DNA of 50,760 nt from Treponema sp. (GCA_031266775.1 JAISAQ010000028.1:1-50760); one strand, 5' to 3'. Shown: positions 7,752-16,913, numbered from the stretch's first letter. The notes: generated by a model not told the origin, from the sequence alone. Numbers and translations: made by a program.

Positions 7752-9530
7752 TTACAGCCGGTACAGGCTGCTGACTTTCCGCTCGTTGATCTCCTTTAGA
7801 ATTCCAGGCTCAATCTTGAAATTGCGGTCCGCGTCCATGAGGCCGTTTATTTCCTGCTGAACGTCGGTTACCTGCGTGTAGCAGTACCCGCAGACGGCGC
7901 CCGTTTTTTTAATGGCCGTTGTTATAGCGTCAAAGCGCCTTATAAATTCTTCCTTTGTATTTACCTTGTTGCCGTAACCCCACCCCGGATCTCCGTTGTT
8001 AAAGGCGATGCCGCCGAATTCGCTGATGAGGACAGGCTGCCCGCGGTATGTAAAGCCGTCCGCGAACGCGGATCTGGTGGTGCTGTGGTAAATGAGGTTG
8101 TCGAGTATTTCCTCAAGGTACTCCCCGTACCTTTCAAGAAAATCTTCTCCCTTTTCCTCGTAATCGTGAAGGGTGATAATGTCGGAAACCGTATGTTCCC
8201 ACCCGTCGTTCACGATAACGGGGCGGTATTTGTCGTAGGACTTTGTAAGGTGGTAGACAGCCTCGGTAAAGTGCTGCTGCTGCCTGTCCGTTTTTATTTT
8301 CGGGACGCCCCACGATTCGTTAAAGGGCGTCCATGTAATAATGGAAGGATGATTGTAATTCTGCCTGACAATTTCCATCCATTCGCGGGTAAACATTGTT
8401 ACCGCGTCGTCGCCGTATGTATAGGAAGCGGCCATTTCGCTCCACACAAGAAGCCCTTTTACATCCGCCCAGTAAAGAAATTTTTCATCTTCGGTTTTCT
8501 GGTGTTTCCTCACGCCGTTGTAGCCCATTGCCATGATCCCGTCTATGTCTTTTACAAGGGCTTCTTCATCCGGGGGGGTAAGGTGGCTTTCTTTCCAGTA
8601 CCCCTGATCAAGGATGAGGCGCTGGTAAAGGGGAGTGCCGTTAAGGAGGACATTCGAGCCGTCTATCCGTATTTCACGCATGCCGAAGTAGGAACGTACT
8701 TCGTCAATCACCTTTCCGTTTTCAAGGAGGCGGAAGACGATGTCGTAGAGATGGGGATGCGCGGGCGTCCAGGTGAAGATTCCCCATTCGTACACGCCGG
8801 GAGCCGAAAGATTCACGCCCGTCTTTACGCGGCGGGCGGAGACGGGAACGGAGACGGAGGCGATCTTTGTATCCCCAAAGGAAATTTCCGCCGCAAGTTC
8901 AAGGCCGCTTCCACACGGCGCGTCGACAAGGAATTCGAGGCCGACTTTTTCTTCCCTTAGAAGGGGAGTGATCTTTACCGAATCGATGTGCTTCTCGGGA
9001 ACGAATTCCAGCCACACCGTTTTCCAGATTCCCGTGGTCTGTACGTACCAGCAGTCGAAGTTTTCGCCCTTCCACCGCTGTTTGCCCCTGGGCTGCGCGG
9101 TGTCAAAGGAATCTTCCGCGCGGACGACGATCTCGTTTTGCCCGTCTTTAAGAAGGGAACCAATATCGAAGGTAAAACGGGCGTAGGCGCCGTCGTGGGA
9201 ACCGGCGAAGATCCCGTTGACCCAGAGGCGGGTATTGTAATCGCAGCCCTCAAAGTGGATAAGGACGCGCCTTTTCTTCGCGGCCACGGCGATCTCCCGC
9301 CTGTACCACACGACATCATGCCGGGAAGGGTCCCCTATGCCGCTTGCCGGGGTTTCAGGGGTAAAGGGAAGGCGGATTTTTTTCCCCAGGGGAAAGGAAC
9401 GGAACCACGCCGCGCCGGTTCCTTCGTTTTTATCGTCAAAGGCAAAATCCCAGGAGCCGTTGAGGTTTTCCCAGGAATTCTTGTCCCGTACAAACTGGGG
9501 ACGGGGGTATTGAGGCTGATAACACTTCAT
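7752..9530 (-). CDS. Glycoside hydrolase family 2 enzyme
   Basis: 592 residues, a compact GH2 without the extra C-terminal domains of LacZ. The N-terminal sugar-binding sandwich (LNGSWDFAFDD, FEGCDYNTRLWVNG) is followed by an Ig-like domain and a TIM barrel. The acid/base is in WTPFNESWG (Glu405) and the nucleophile in LISEFGG (Glu504), both intact. GH2 enzymes remove beta-galactosyl, glucuronyl, mannosyl or arabinosyl units; the exact sugar is not decided here. No signal peptide is visible, so it should act in the cytoplasm on oligosaccharides brought in, presumably by the divergent ABC importer. It is first in an operon with the ArsR-type regulator; GGAAGG precedes the ATG. Confidence 0.92.
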   Translation of the reverse strand: MKCYQPQYPRPQFVRDKNSWENLNGSWDFAFDDKNEGTGAAWFRSFPLGKKIRLPFTPETPASGIGDPSRHDVVWYRREIAVAAKKRRVLIHFEGCDYNTRLWVNGIFAGSHDGAYARFTFDIGSLLKDGQNEIVVRAEDSFDTAQPRGKQRWKGENFDCWYVQTTGIWKTVWLEFVPEKHIDSVKITPLLREEKVGLEFLVDAPCGSGLELAAEISFGDTKIASVSVPVSARRVKTGVNLSAPGVYEWGIFTWTPAHPHLYDIVFRLLENGKVIDEVRSYFGMREIRIDGSNVLLNGTPLYQRLILDQGYWKESHLTPPDEEALVKDIDGIMAMGYNGVRKHQKTEDEKFLYWADVKGLLVWSEMAASYTYGDDAVTMFTREWMEIVRQNYNHPSIITWTPFNESWGVPKIKTDRQQQHFTEAVYHLTKSYDKYRPVIVNDGWEHTVSDIITLHDYEEKGEDFLERYGEYLEEILDNLIYHSTTRSAFADGFTYRGQPVLISEFGGIAFNNGDPGWGYGNKVNTKEEFIRRFDAITTAIKKTGAVCGYCYTQVTDVQQEINGLMDADRNFKIEPGILKEINERKVSSLYRL

Positions 9531-9576
9531 GGCGACCTTCCCGCGGCCGTCTTTACGGCGGCGTATATGATGATAG

Positions 9577-9593
9577 TTACATAAAAAATGTAA
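9577..9593. promoter_or_regulatory. Candidate operator, inverted repeat
   Basis: TTACAT and ATGTAA arms separated by five A bases, 47 bases before the GH2 start codon. The motif TGTAATTA overlaps it (9589-9596) and recurs at 9726-9733 upstream of the importer. This is a plausible site for the ArsR-type regulator on both sides of the divergent region; this assignment is inferred from position only. Confidence 0.35.
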
Positions 9594-9665
9594 TTATTAC
9601 CGAATAGTAACGGTGAAAGCGGCCTTTTGTCAAGAAAAATAAATGAAAATTCCGAAAGATTTTCG

Positions 9666-9694
9666 TTGACAGGGTGTAAAATCTGTATTATTCT
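9666..9694 (+). promoter_or_regulatory. Putative promoter of the sugar ABC operon
   Basis: Consensus -35 TTGACA (9666-9671), 17-base spacer, TATTCT (9689-9694). This predicts an untranslated leader of about 80 bases before the binding-protein gene. The AT-rich interval 9531-9782 holds no gene. Confidence 0.55.
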
Positions 9695-9782
9695 TTCCAA
9701 ATCAAGGATAATGGTACATAATTATTGTAATTAATTCAGAATTTATGTAGCATTATCACTATCATTTTTCACGGAGGATCAT

Positions 9783-11123
9783 ATGAAATTCAAAGTTCTG
9801 TTTGCGGTTATGCTGGCCGCGCTTCTTGCTCCGTCCGGCCTTTTTGCCGGACCCGGTCAGCAGGGGGGGGGGGCGGCGTCGGGCGCGGCGGTTAGCGTCA
9901 ACGAGGACGGCACCGTCAACAACCCGGAAGATGTGGCTGTCGATAGAAATAAACTGGTGTTTTGGTCTCTCTTTTCGGGCGGGGACGGCGCGTGGATGGA
10001 CAGGATCATCGCCAATTACAACGCCACCGGCCCGTCGAAACAGGTCCAGTCCATCATGCTTGTATGGGCGGATTATTACACCAAATTCGGCACCGCCGTC
10101 GCCGCCCGCCGCGGGCCGGATGTAGGGGTTTCCCATATTTCCCGCCTTCCCGAGCTTGTGGAGCAGGGAATGGTTATCGCCATTGACGATTACGCCTCCG
10201 CCGCCGGGATCAGGTGGGGCGACTACACCCCCGCCATGGTCGAAGGCATTACCTTCAACGGCAAAAAATACGCTATGCCTCTGGATACCCACGCGGAAAT
10301 CATGTACGTCAACGTTGACAAGCTGCGGGCCGCCGGGGTCCCCCTGCAGAACAACCAGATACAGGTGGGCAGCGCCGCGGAATTCAAGGCTATACTGGAC
10401 AAGATCAAACCGACCCTTAAACCGGGTGAAACGGCGATTTCCCTTCCCCAGAAGGGCGACGATCCCTACCGGTTCTGGTGGGCCTCCTATTTCCAGATGG
10501 GCGGAACCCCGCTTGTAAACGCCGCGGGGACCCAGGTAACCTTTGACAGAGCCATCGCCGTCAGGGCCATGGATTATGTCAAGAGCCTGTGGACCGACGG
10601 CTACATTCTTCCGGGCATTGAGGATCATCAGAGGTTTTTCCAGGGCGGAAGCGCGGCGCTCGTCGTTACCGGCACTTGGGCAACCGGGGTGTTAAGCACC
10701 ACGCAGGGCCTTTCCATCGGCGCCCAGCCTTTCCCCAGGCTCTTCGGTACCAATGACGCCCAGTGGGCCGACGCGCATGTCTTTACCATTCCCGCGAAGC
10801 AGTCCCGCTCGGCCGCTGACACGCAGGCGGCGGTTAATTTCATCAACTGGGCCGCGACTTCCGGTGCGGCGACCTGGGCCGAATCGGGCCAGATTCCCTC
10901 GAACCTTCCTGTTCTGCAAAGCCCCGCGTTTACCGCGCTTGCCCACAGAAGCGATTACGCCAGGGCCGCGTCCACCGCGGTGCTTCCTTCCAAGAACGTT
11001 CATTTCGGAAGCTTCAAGGATTCGATGATCAAGAACCTTGACCTTGTGTGGAACAATCAGGCGTCTTCTTCAACGGCGGCCCAGAATATCTTCGACGAGA
11101 TTCAGTCGGCGATCAATAACTAA
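9783..11123 (+). CDS. Sugar ABC transporter substrate-binding protein (family 1)
   Basis: 446 residues. The signal peptide (KFKVLFAVMLAALLAPSGLFA) ends in a signal peptidase I site without a lipobox cysteine, so a free periplasmic protein is expected. The mature part is a MalE-type extracellular solute-binding fold (VDRNKLVFWSLFSGGDG, KKYAMPLDTHAEIMYVN, SAALVVTGTWATG). It captures a mono- or oligosaccharide for the two permeases that follow; no ATPase gene is in the operon, so a shared MsmX-like ATPase elsewhere is expected. GGAGG precedes the ATG. A G11 run at 9863-9873 falls just after the signal peptide. A strong hairpin with a T tail separates it from the permease genes. Confidence 0.93.
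   Translation: MKFKVLFAVMLAALLAPSGLFAGPGQQGGGAASGAAVSVNEDGTVNNPEDVAVDRNKLVFWSLFSGGDGAWMDRIIANYNATGPSKQVQSIMLVWADYYTKFGTAVAARRGPDVGVSHISRLPELVEQGMVIAIDDYASAAGIRWGDYTPAMVEGITFNGKKYAMPLDTHAEIMYVNVDKLRAAGVPLQNNQIQVGSAAEFKAILDKIKPTLKPGETAISLPQKGDDPYRFWWASYFQMGGTPLVNAAGTQVTFDRAIAVRAMDYVKSLWTDGYILPGIEDHQRFFQGGSAALVVTGTWATGVLSTTQGLSIGAQPFPRLFGTNDAQWADAHVFTIPAKQSRSAADTQAAVNFINWAATSGAATWAESGQIPSNLPVLQSPAFTALAHRSDYARAASTAVLPSKNVHFGSFKDSMIKNLDLVWNNQASSSTAAQNIFDEIQSAINN
9863..9873 (+). repeat. Homopolymeric G11 tract inside a coding region
   Basis: Eleven consecutive G bases encode part of the QQGGGA linker right after the signal peptide of the sugar-binding protein. Gain or loss of one G would shift the frame at about residue 28. 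Confidence 0.9.
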
Positions 11124-11135
11124 CAGGCAGATTGG

Positions 11136-11171
11136 CCGTCCAGAAGGCCCATGCCTTTTGGACGGTTTTTT
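11136..11171 (+). terminator. Intrinsic terminator-like hairpin inside the ABC operon
   Basis: A 13-bp stem with one G-U pair (CCGTCCAGAAGGC with GCCTTTTGGACGG), loop CCAT, then six T. It starts 13 bases after the binding-protein stop and ends 17 bases before the first permease, so it probably lowers permease relative to binding-protein expression. Confidence 0.85.
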
Positions 11172-11187
11172 CCGGGGGAAAACGCGC

Positions 11188-12084
11188 ATGAAAGGCAAGA
11201 ATAGGCGCCTGGGCGGCGGAACGGCGGCGGCTTTTGTTTTTTTGGCTCCGTTTCTGATTCTTTACACCCTGTTTATCATCTGGCCCGTGATACAGGGAAT
11301 TTACGTCAGCCTGCACAGGTGGGGTCTCATGGGGAAGATCCGTTTTCTGGGTTTTTCCAATTATACCCGTTTTCTTACCGACAAATTTTTCTGGGGATCC
11401 CTGTGGAATACGACATGGTTCGTCATCATTTCCGTTCCCCTGCTCATCGCGGGCGCGCTTGTGCTGGCGCTCTTTGCAAACCGGAAAACGCCGCTGCAAA
11501 AGTTCCTCAGGATAGCGTACTACGTTCCCAACGTGCTTTCCGTTTCGGTTATCTCCTGGATGTTCAGGATCATGGCGTCCCCCTATCAGGGGTTTTTCAG
11601 CACGCTGTTCCATACCCTTGGCATACTCAAACCGGATCAGGAGATCATGTGGCTTACCGAACCTGATTTGATCTGGGTAATAGTTACGTCGGCCACCGTG
11701 TGGTGGACAACCGGGTTCAGCATGATGCTGTACATTTCCGCCTTGCAGGACATTCCCCTTCAGGTATACGAGGCGGCGGATATAGACGGGGCGTCAAGGG
11801 GGCTTCAGCTGTGGAAAATAACGCTGCCCCTCCTTAAGCCCACCACCTACCTTGTACTCCTCCTCCAGATCATAGCGTCCTTTAAAATATTCGGGCAGAT
11901 ATTCATGATTTCAGGAGGCGGCCCCGGCAATCTTACCCGTCCTTTGATCCAGTATGTTTACGAGTCGGCCTTTGCCAAAAACGAAATGGGCTACGCGTCG
12001 GCCATGTCGTATGCGCTGTTCTTTATCCTGGTTGTCCTTTCGTTTATTCAGATACAATTCCAGAACAGGAGGGAGAAGGCATGA
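11188..12084 (+). CDS. Sugar ABC transporter permease, MalF-type
   Basis: 298-residue inner-membrane protein with six predicted helices. The EAA loop that docks the ATPase reads VYEAADIDGASRGLQLWKI. First of the two permeases; forms a heterodimer with the next protein. The ATG at 11188 has GGGGGAA upstream; a longer reading through the hairpin and the end of the previous gene is not credible. The stop overlaps the next ATG (ATGA). The C-terminus (QIQFQNRREKA) is typical of UgpA/MalF-like subunits. Confidence 0.92.
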   Translation: MKGKNRRLGGGTAAAFVFLAPFLILYTLFIIWPVIQGIYVSLHRWGLMGKIRFLGFSNYTRFLTDKFFWGSLWNTTWFVIISVPLLIAGALVLALFANRKTPLQKFLRIAYYVPNVLSVSVISWMFRIMASPYQGFFSTLFHTLGILKPDQEIMWLTEPDLIWVIVTSATVWWTTGFSMMLYISALQDIPLQVYEAADIDGASRGLQLWKITLPLLKPTTYLVLLLQIIASFKIFGQIFMISGGGPGNLTRPLIQYVYESAFAKNEMGYASAMSYALFFILVVLSFIQIQFQNRREKA

Positions 12085-12920
12085 CACGTTTGTCGCGGAA
12101 GGGTTCTCTGCCCGGCAGTGTTTTGTTGACGTTCATTTCCGTTGTCATAGCGGTTGTTTTTCTTACTCCGGTTATATGGACCCTTGTCGTTTCGTTTAAG
12201 TTCGAAGGCGCTCCCATCAGGTCCGGTTTCGACTGGTTCAAGCCCCCCTACACGCTTGAAAATTATCCTTCCATCATCTTTCGAAGCAAAGTGCCCGTGT
12301 GGTTTTTTAACAGCGTGATCATCGCCGTTGCCGCGACAATCCTCTGCGTGTTTCTTTCGGCGCTGGCCGCGTATCCGCTTGCCAAGATGAAATTTGCCGG
12401 AAGGGACAAGATCTTTTTTTATTTTCTCATGGGGCTCATGGTGCCCACCGAGGCGACCATTGTTCCCCTTTTTATTACGGCCAATTCCCTTTACCTTATC
12501 GACAATTACGCGGGGATGATACTCCCTATTATCGCGGGTTCCATGAACCTTATCATCATGGTGGGGTTCTTCAGGGGCATACCCCATGATCTTGTCGAAA
12601 GCGCCCAGATAGACGGGGCGCGGCATTTTACGATTTTTTCCCGCATCATCATGCCCCTTTCAAAAACCGTGCTGGTAACGGTGAGCATCTTCGCCTTCAT
12701 GGGAAGCTGGAACAATTACCTGTGGCCCCTTTTGTGCGCCATGAGCGAGCGGATGTTTACCCTGCCTGTGGGCATTCCCACGCTGATGAACACCTACGTT
12801 CAGGATTATGTCATTCCCTGTACCGCGAACATGGTCGCCTCGATCCCGGCCATACTTGTATTCCTGATCTTCGAGCGGCAGATTACCCAGGGCATCGCCA
12901 TGTCGGGGATCAAGGGGTAA
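12081..12920 (+). CDS. Sugar ABC transporter permease, MalG-type
   Basis: 279-residue partner permease with six predicted helices and the EAA motif LVESAQIDGARHFTIFSRI. Ends in the usual ITQGIAMSGIKG tail. Translationally coupled to the previous gene by a 4-base overlap. Its last 11 bases overlap the 3' end of the convergent ABC exporter gene. Confidence 0.92.
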   Translation: MTRLSRKGSLPGSVLLTFISVVIAVVFLTPVIWTLVVSFKFEGAPIRSGFDWFKPPYTLENYPSIIFRSKVPVWFFNSVIIAVAATILCVFLSALAAYPLAKMKFAGRDKIFFYFLMGLMVPTEATIVPLFITANSLYLIDNYAGMILPIIAGSMNLIIMVGFFRGIPHDLVESAQIDGARHFTIFSRIIMPLSKTVLVTVSIFAFMGSWNNYLWPLLCAMSERMFTLPVGIPTLMNTYVQDYVIPCTANMVASIPAILVFLIFERQITQGIAMSGIKG

Positions 12921-14730
12921 CGGGGGCGCCTCCGCTTTCTTCTTTTCCCCCTTCTTCCGTTCCGAACTGCGCCCGGTAAAGCTCCGCGTACATGCCCCCG
13001 GCGGCAAGAAGCTCCTCGTGCCGTCCTGTTTCGCGTATTCCCACATCGTCAATGACGATGATCTTGCCGGCGTTCCGCACGGTTGAAAGCCGGTGGGCAA
13101 TAACGAGCGTTGTCCTTCCCCGTGAAAGCTCTTCAAGGGCTTTCTGTATTTTAAGTTCGGTGGCCGAATCCAGCGCGCTTGTGGCCTCGTCGAGTATGAG
13201 TATGGGCGGGTTCTTGAGGAAGATCCTCGCTATGGCGATTCTCTGTTTCTGCCCGCCTGAAAGGGTGACGCCCCGTTCCCCCGCTATGGTGTCGTAGCCG
13301 TCTTTCATGCGGATTATTTCTTCATGTATTTCGGCCTTTTTCGCCGCCTCAAGTATCTCTTCTTCCGCCGCGTCTATTTTTCCGTACGCTATGTTTTCCC
13401 GTATGGTTCCCGCAAAGAGGAACACGTCTTGCTGCACAATGCCTATGCCGCGCCGCAGCGCCTCAAGCCGCATGTTCCGTATGTCAATGCCGTCTATGGT
13501 GATGCTTCCGTCCCGTATTTCGTAGAACCGGGGAAGAAGGTGGCAGAGGCTTGTCTTGCCGCCGCCTGAGGGGCCCACGAGCGCGCAGACCGATCCCGCG
13601 GGAATGTCGAAACTTATGTTCCTTAAAACGGTGACGCCGTTGTTGTAGGCGAAGCTCACGTTCCTGTACGATATGTCCCCGCGTATGGTTTCGGGGTTTA
13701 CCGCGCCGGGGGCGTCGGTAATGCCGGGCTTTATGTTCATGATTTCAAGGAAACGGCCGAATCCCGCCATGCCGGTGGTGTACTGTTCGACGAAATTCTG
13801 GAGCCGCCTTACCGGCATAAGAAAGGCCGCGATGAAAAGGTTGCATGTGACAAGTTCAGGAAGCGTCATTCTTCCCTTCATGATAAGAAAACCTCCTGCG
13901 GCTATGACGATGACATTGAGCAGGTGGATGAGGAATTCGAACTTTGCCTGGAAAGTCGCCATGGAAAAATAGTAGTTTTTTTTCGCGCTCTTGAAATTTT
14001 CATTGCCCCCGCGGAATTTTCTTTTTTCGTAGGATTCGTTGGTAAACGCCTTTGACACCCTTGCCCCTGAAATGCTCGATTCAAGGGACGCGTTTATTTC
14101 CGCCGTGCGTTCCTTTACCTTCCGCGACGCCTTCATAAGGCCGCTTCTGGAACGCAGAATGTGGAAGATCACAAGCGGCATGACGATGACAAATATCAGC
14201 GCTATTTCCCATCGTATAAAAAAGATGAGGGTTATGGCCCCAAGAAGCGTAAGGACGGAAATAAAAAGATCCTCAGGCCCGTGGTGGGAAAGTTCCGTTA
14301 TCTCGAAAAGATCCGTGGTGACGCGGGACATGATCTGCCCGGTCCGGTTTGTGTCGTAAAACGAAAAGGAAAGTTTTTGCAGGTGGTTAAAGAGATCCCT
14401 CCGCATATCGGCTTCTATATAAGCGCCCACGGTGTGTCCCCAGTAGGTGACAAACCAGGTAAGGCCCATGCGGAGGAGGTACAGGAGCACCATGGAGGCG
14501 GCCATGATAAAAAACGCCCGGAAAAGCCCGCCGGGAAGGAGCTTTTCAATGGTGAATTTGGTCATCATGGGAAAGGCCAGATCCGCGCCGGCCGTAAGGG
14601 AGGCGCATACCATGTCGGCGGCAAACAGTTTCCAGTGGGGCCTGTAATATGACGCGAAAATACGGAGCGTACTTTGCGCCGCGCGCGCGGAACGCGGCGC
14701 GTTCTTAACAAAAGCCGTTTTTTGTGTCAT
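12910..14730 (-). CDS. ABC exporter, fused membrane and ATPase domains (MsbA/MDR-like)
   Basis: 606-residue half-transporter. Residues about 30-320 hold six membrane helices of a type I exporter; residues about 355-595 hold the ATPase with Walker A GPSGGGKTS, signature LSGGQKQR, Walker B ILILDEATSALD and the H-loop IAHRLSTVRN. It should work as a homodimer exporting a lipid, drug or peptide; the substrate is unknown. A -10-like TACACT (14739-14744) ends 8 bases before the ATG and there is no clear Shine-Dalgarno sequence, suggesting a near-leaderless message. Divergent from the flavodoxin gene, and overlapping the convergent permease by 11 bases. Confidence 0.92.
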   Translation of the reverse strand: MTQKTAFVKNAPRSARAAQSTLRIFASYYRPHWKLFAADMVCASLTAGADLAFPMMTKFTIEKLLPGGLFRAFFIMAASMVLLYLLRMGLTWFVTYWGHTVGAYIEADMRRDLFNHLQKLSFSFYDTNRTGQIMSRVTTDLFEITELSHHGPEDLFISVLTLLGAITLIFFIRWEIALIFVIVMPLVIFHILRSRSGLMKASRKVKERTAEINASLESSISGARVSKAFTNESYEKRKFRGGNENFKSAKKNYYFSMATFQAKFEFLIHLLNVIVIAAGGFLIMKGRMTLPELVTCNLFIAAFLMPVRRLQNFVEQYTTGMAGFGRFLEIMNIKPGITDAPGAVNPETIRGDISYRNVSFAYNNGVTVLRNISFDIPAGSVCALVGPSGGGKTSLCHLLPRFYEIRDGSITIDGIDIRNMRLEALRRGIGIVQQDVFLFAGTIRENIAYGKIDAAEEEILEAAKKAEIHEEIIRMKDGYDTIAGERGVTLSGGQKQRIAIARIFLKNPPILILDEATSALDSATELKIQKALEELSRGRTTLVIAHRLSTVRNAGKIIVIDDVGIRETGRHEELLAAGGMYAELYRAQFGTEEGGKEESGGAPVTP

Positions 14731-14762
14731 TCTTTGTTAGTGTACCCGAATTGGAGGAAATC

Positions 14763-15245
14763 ATGAAGACCCTTATCATCTATTATTCCCTGGACGGCAA
14801 TACCGCCCTTGTCGCCTCTGAGCTTTCAGGGCTCCTTGGCGCAGATCTCCTTGAGCTTGAACTTGCCGGAGAGAAAAAACGGACGGGGATTGCCAAATAC
14901 TTCTGGGGCGGAAAGATGGTGTTTTCCCGGGGGAAACCCGCCCTCAGGCCCTATGCCGCCGATCTTTCCGCCTACGATCTTGTCGTTCTTGGCGGGCCCG
15001 TCTGGGCGGGATCTCCCTCTCCCGCGCTGGTTTCGTTTTTGTCGGAAACAGGGATGACCGGAAAGAAGGCGGCGATCTTTTGCTGCCACGGGGGAGGAAA
15101 GGGGAAGGCCCTGGGAAAATTAAAGGCCCTGCTTGCGGGAAACGAAATTGCCGGGGAGGCGGATTTCAGAAGCCCGCTTGAAAGCGCTCCTGAAACCTGG
15201 AAATCAAAGGCGGCCGCCTGGGCAAAGCAGATCTCCTTAAGATAA
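14763..15245 (+). CDS. Flavodoxin family protein
   Basis: 160 residues. The FMN phosphate loop YYSLDGNTALVA and the isoalloxazine-contacting LGGPVWAGSPSPALVSFL are both visible, as in the flavodoxin/WrbA group of electron carriers and small flavin reductases. Start at the ATG with GGAGGAAATC upstream. No operon partner: divergent from the exporter and convergent with mnmA, ending 7 bases from its stop. Whether it is an electron shuttle or a quinone/flavin reductase cannot be told. Confidence 0.85.
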   Translation: MKTLIIYYSLDGNTALVASELSGLLGADLLELELAGEKKRTGIAKYFWGGKMVFSRGKPALRPYAADLSAYDLVVLGGPVWAGSPSPALVSFLSETGMTGKKAAIFCCHGGGKGKALGKLKALLAGNEIAGEADFRSPLESAPETWKSKAAAWAKQISLR

Positions 15246-15252
15246 GCGCCTG

Positions 15253-16302
15253 TCAGGCGGGATCTATTGTTCCTCCGCCTATCACGTATTCACCGTCGTA
15301 GAGCACCGCCGCCTGTCCGGGGGTAAGGGCCCGTTCCGGTTCGTCCAGCTCGACACGCAGTGAATTATCGCCCGTCTGCTCCGCGACGGCCCCGGCCTCT
15401 TTTGAAAGGTAGCGTGTCTTTACCGTGACGCGCATGGGCCTTTCGATGCGGTTTACCGCGATAAGGTTTATGTCCGACGCGGTGAACGCCTTTGAGTAAA
15501 GGGAAGATTCAGGTCCCAGCGTCACGGTGTTGCGTTCCGCCGATTTGGCGCATACATACGCCGGGTAATTCAGGGCTACGCCGAGCCTCCGCCTCTGGCC
15601 TATGGTATAACGGACGATTCCCCGGTGGCTTCCCAGAACCTTCCCCCCGGCATCCACGATGTCTCCCCGCGGGTATTTCTTCCCTGTGTACGTTTCGATA
15701 AAGGTTCCGTAGCCGCCCCCTGAAACAAAACAGATGTCCTGGCTGTCTTCTTTTTTTGCGTTGACAAAGTTTTTTTCAAGGGCTATTTTTCTTGCTTCTT
15801 CCTTTGTCATGTCCCCAAGGGGAAAGACGGTATGCGCCAGTTCTTCCTGGGTAAGGGCGTAGAGCACGTAGGTCTGATCCTTTTTGGGATCTTTTGACCG
15901 GCGCAGCAGCGCGCGGCCGTTTCCGTCTTTTTCGACGCGGGCGTAATGGCCTGTCGCGATTGAGTCAAAATCAAGCTGCCGCGAACGGAGGAGCAGCGCC
16001 TTCCATTTGATGTAGCGGTTGCAGTCTATGCAGGGGTTGGGCGTTCCTCCCGATTCATAAACGCCGATAAAACGGCGTATGACTTCGTTCTCAAAAGCTT
16101 CGGTAAAGTTAAGCGTGTAGTGGGGAATGCCCAGCCTGTGCGCGGTATCTTTGGCGTCGTTTACGTCTTTAAGGGAACAACAGCGGCTTCCTTCGCCGTA
16201 AAGTTTCAGCGTAACGCCTATGCACGTACATCCCCTTTCAAGCATCAGGGCCGCCGCCACAGAGCTGTCCACCCCTCCTGACATGGCGATTACCGCTTTC
16301 AC
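15253..16302 (-). CDS. mnmA: tRNA-specific 2-thiouridylase MnmA
   Basis: 349 residues; makes the 2-thio group of wobble uridine in tRNA Glu, Gln and Lys. The PP-loop SGGVDSS (residues 8-14) adenylates the uridine; catalytic cysteines are Cys94 (NPCIDCNRYIKW) and Cys191 (SQDICF). The C-terminal barrel is present (LTPGQAAVLYDG). GTG start, with no good Shine-Dalgarno sequence. Last of a minus-strand run after the rubrerythrin and HD-domain genes, 16 bases after the HD stop. Confidence 0.96.
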   Translation of the reverse strand: MKAVIAMSGGVDSSVAAALMLERGCTCIGVTLKLYGEGSRCCSLKDVNDAKDTAHRLGIPHYTLNFTEAFENEVIRRFIGVYESGGTPNPCIDCNRYIKWKALLLRSRQLDFDSIATGHYARVEKDGNGRALLRRSKDPKKDQTYVLYALTQEELAHTVFPLGDMTKEEARKIALEKNFVNAKKEDSQDICFVSGGGYGTFIETYTGKKYPRGDIVDAGGKVLGSHRGIVRYTIGQRRRLGVALNYPAYVCAKSAERNTVTLGPESSLYSKAFTASDINLIAVNRIERPMRVTVKTRYLSKEAGAVAEQTGDNSLRVELDEPERALTPGQAAVLYDGEYVIGGGTIDPA

Positions 16303-16318
16303 GGGAACAGGGGCCGCC

Positions 16319-16909
16319 CTACCAGGACCGCGCGTTCATGAACGCGTTGACGCTTTCCTCGCAGGAACGCATGGCGAGGATTGTCTTTTCGATAAGAACG
16401 TCAAGTTCCCATCCCAGCATGGCCGCTCCCTTTTCGATGACTTCCCGGGAGCAGCCCGCCGCGAAATTGAGGGCCCTGAATTTTTTCTTTACGGATTTGA
16501 CTTCCATGTCCTGTACGCTCTTCGACGGCCTTATGATGGCGGCGGCCCAGATGAGGCCGGTAAGTTCATCGGAGGCGTAGAGGACTTTTTCCATGACGTG
16601 TTCCGGTTTTATGTCCACCGCAAGTTCATAGCCGTGGCTGCATACCGCGCGGATCAGATCCTTCCCCGCGCCGCCTGATTCAAGAAGTTCGGCCGCCTTG
16701 ACGCAGTGCTCGCCGGGATATTCTTCAAAGTCAATGTCGTGAAGCAGGCCGGCGTTTCCCCAGAATGCTTCCTCGTCCGGAAACCCCAGTTCCCGGGCGT
16801 ACCACTTCATGACCCCTTCCACCGTCAGGGCGTGCTGCAGATGAAAGGGATCCTTGTTGTATGTGGTTAGAAGCGCCCACGCTTCTTCGCGGGAAAGGGA
16901 TGATTCCAT
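16319..16909 (-). CDS. HD-domain metal-dependent phosphohydrolase
   Basis: 196 residues. The metal-binding pair is in LLHDIDFEEYPGEH, with the preceding His in DPFHLQHALTVEG and a later Asp in YASDELTGLIWAAA, the layout of small stand-alone HD hydrolases (YedJ or hypothetical HDIG-like group). Substrate unknown. The ATG at 16909 lies 4 bases after the rubrerythrin stop; a longer in-frame start would run through rubrerythrin in another frame and is rejected. Co-transcription with rubrerythrin and mnmA is likely. Confidence 0.85.
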   Translation of the reverse strand: MESSLSREEAWALLTTYNKDPFHLQHALTVEGVMKWYARELGFPDEEAFWGNAGLLHDIDFEEYPGEHCVKAAELLESGGAGKDLIRAVCSHGYELAVDIKPEHVMEKVLYASDELTGLIWAAAIIRPSKSVQDMEVKSVKKKFRALNFAAGCSREVIEKGAAMLGWELDVLIEKTILAMRSCEESVNAFMNARSW

Positions 16910-16913
16910 TTTG

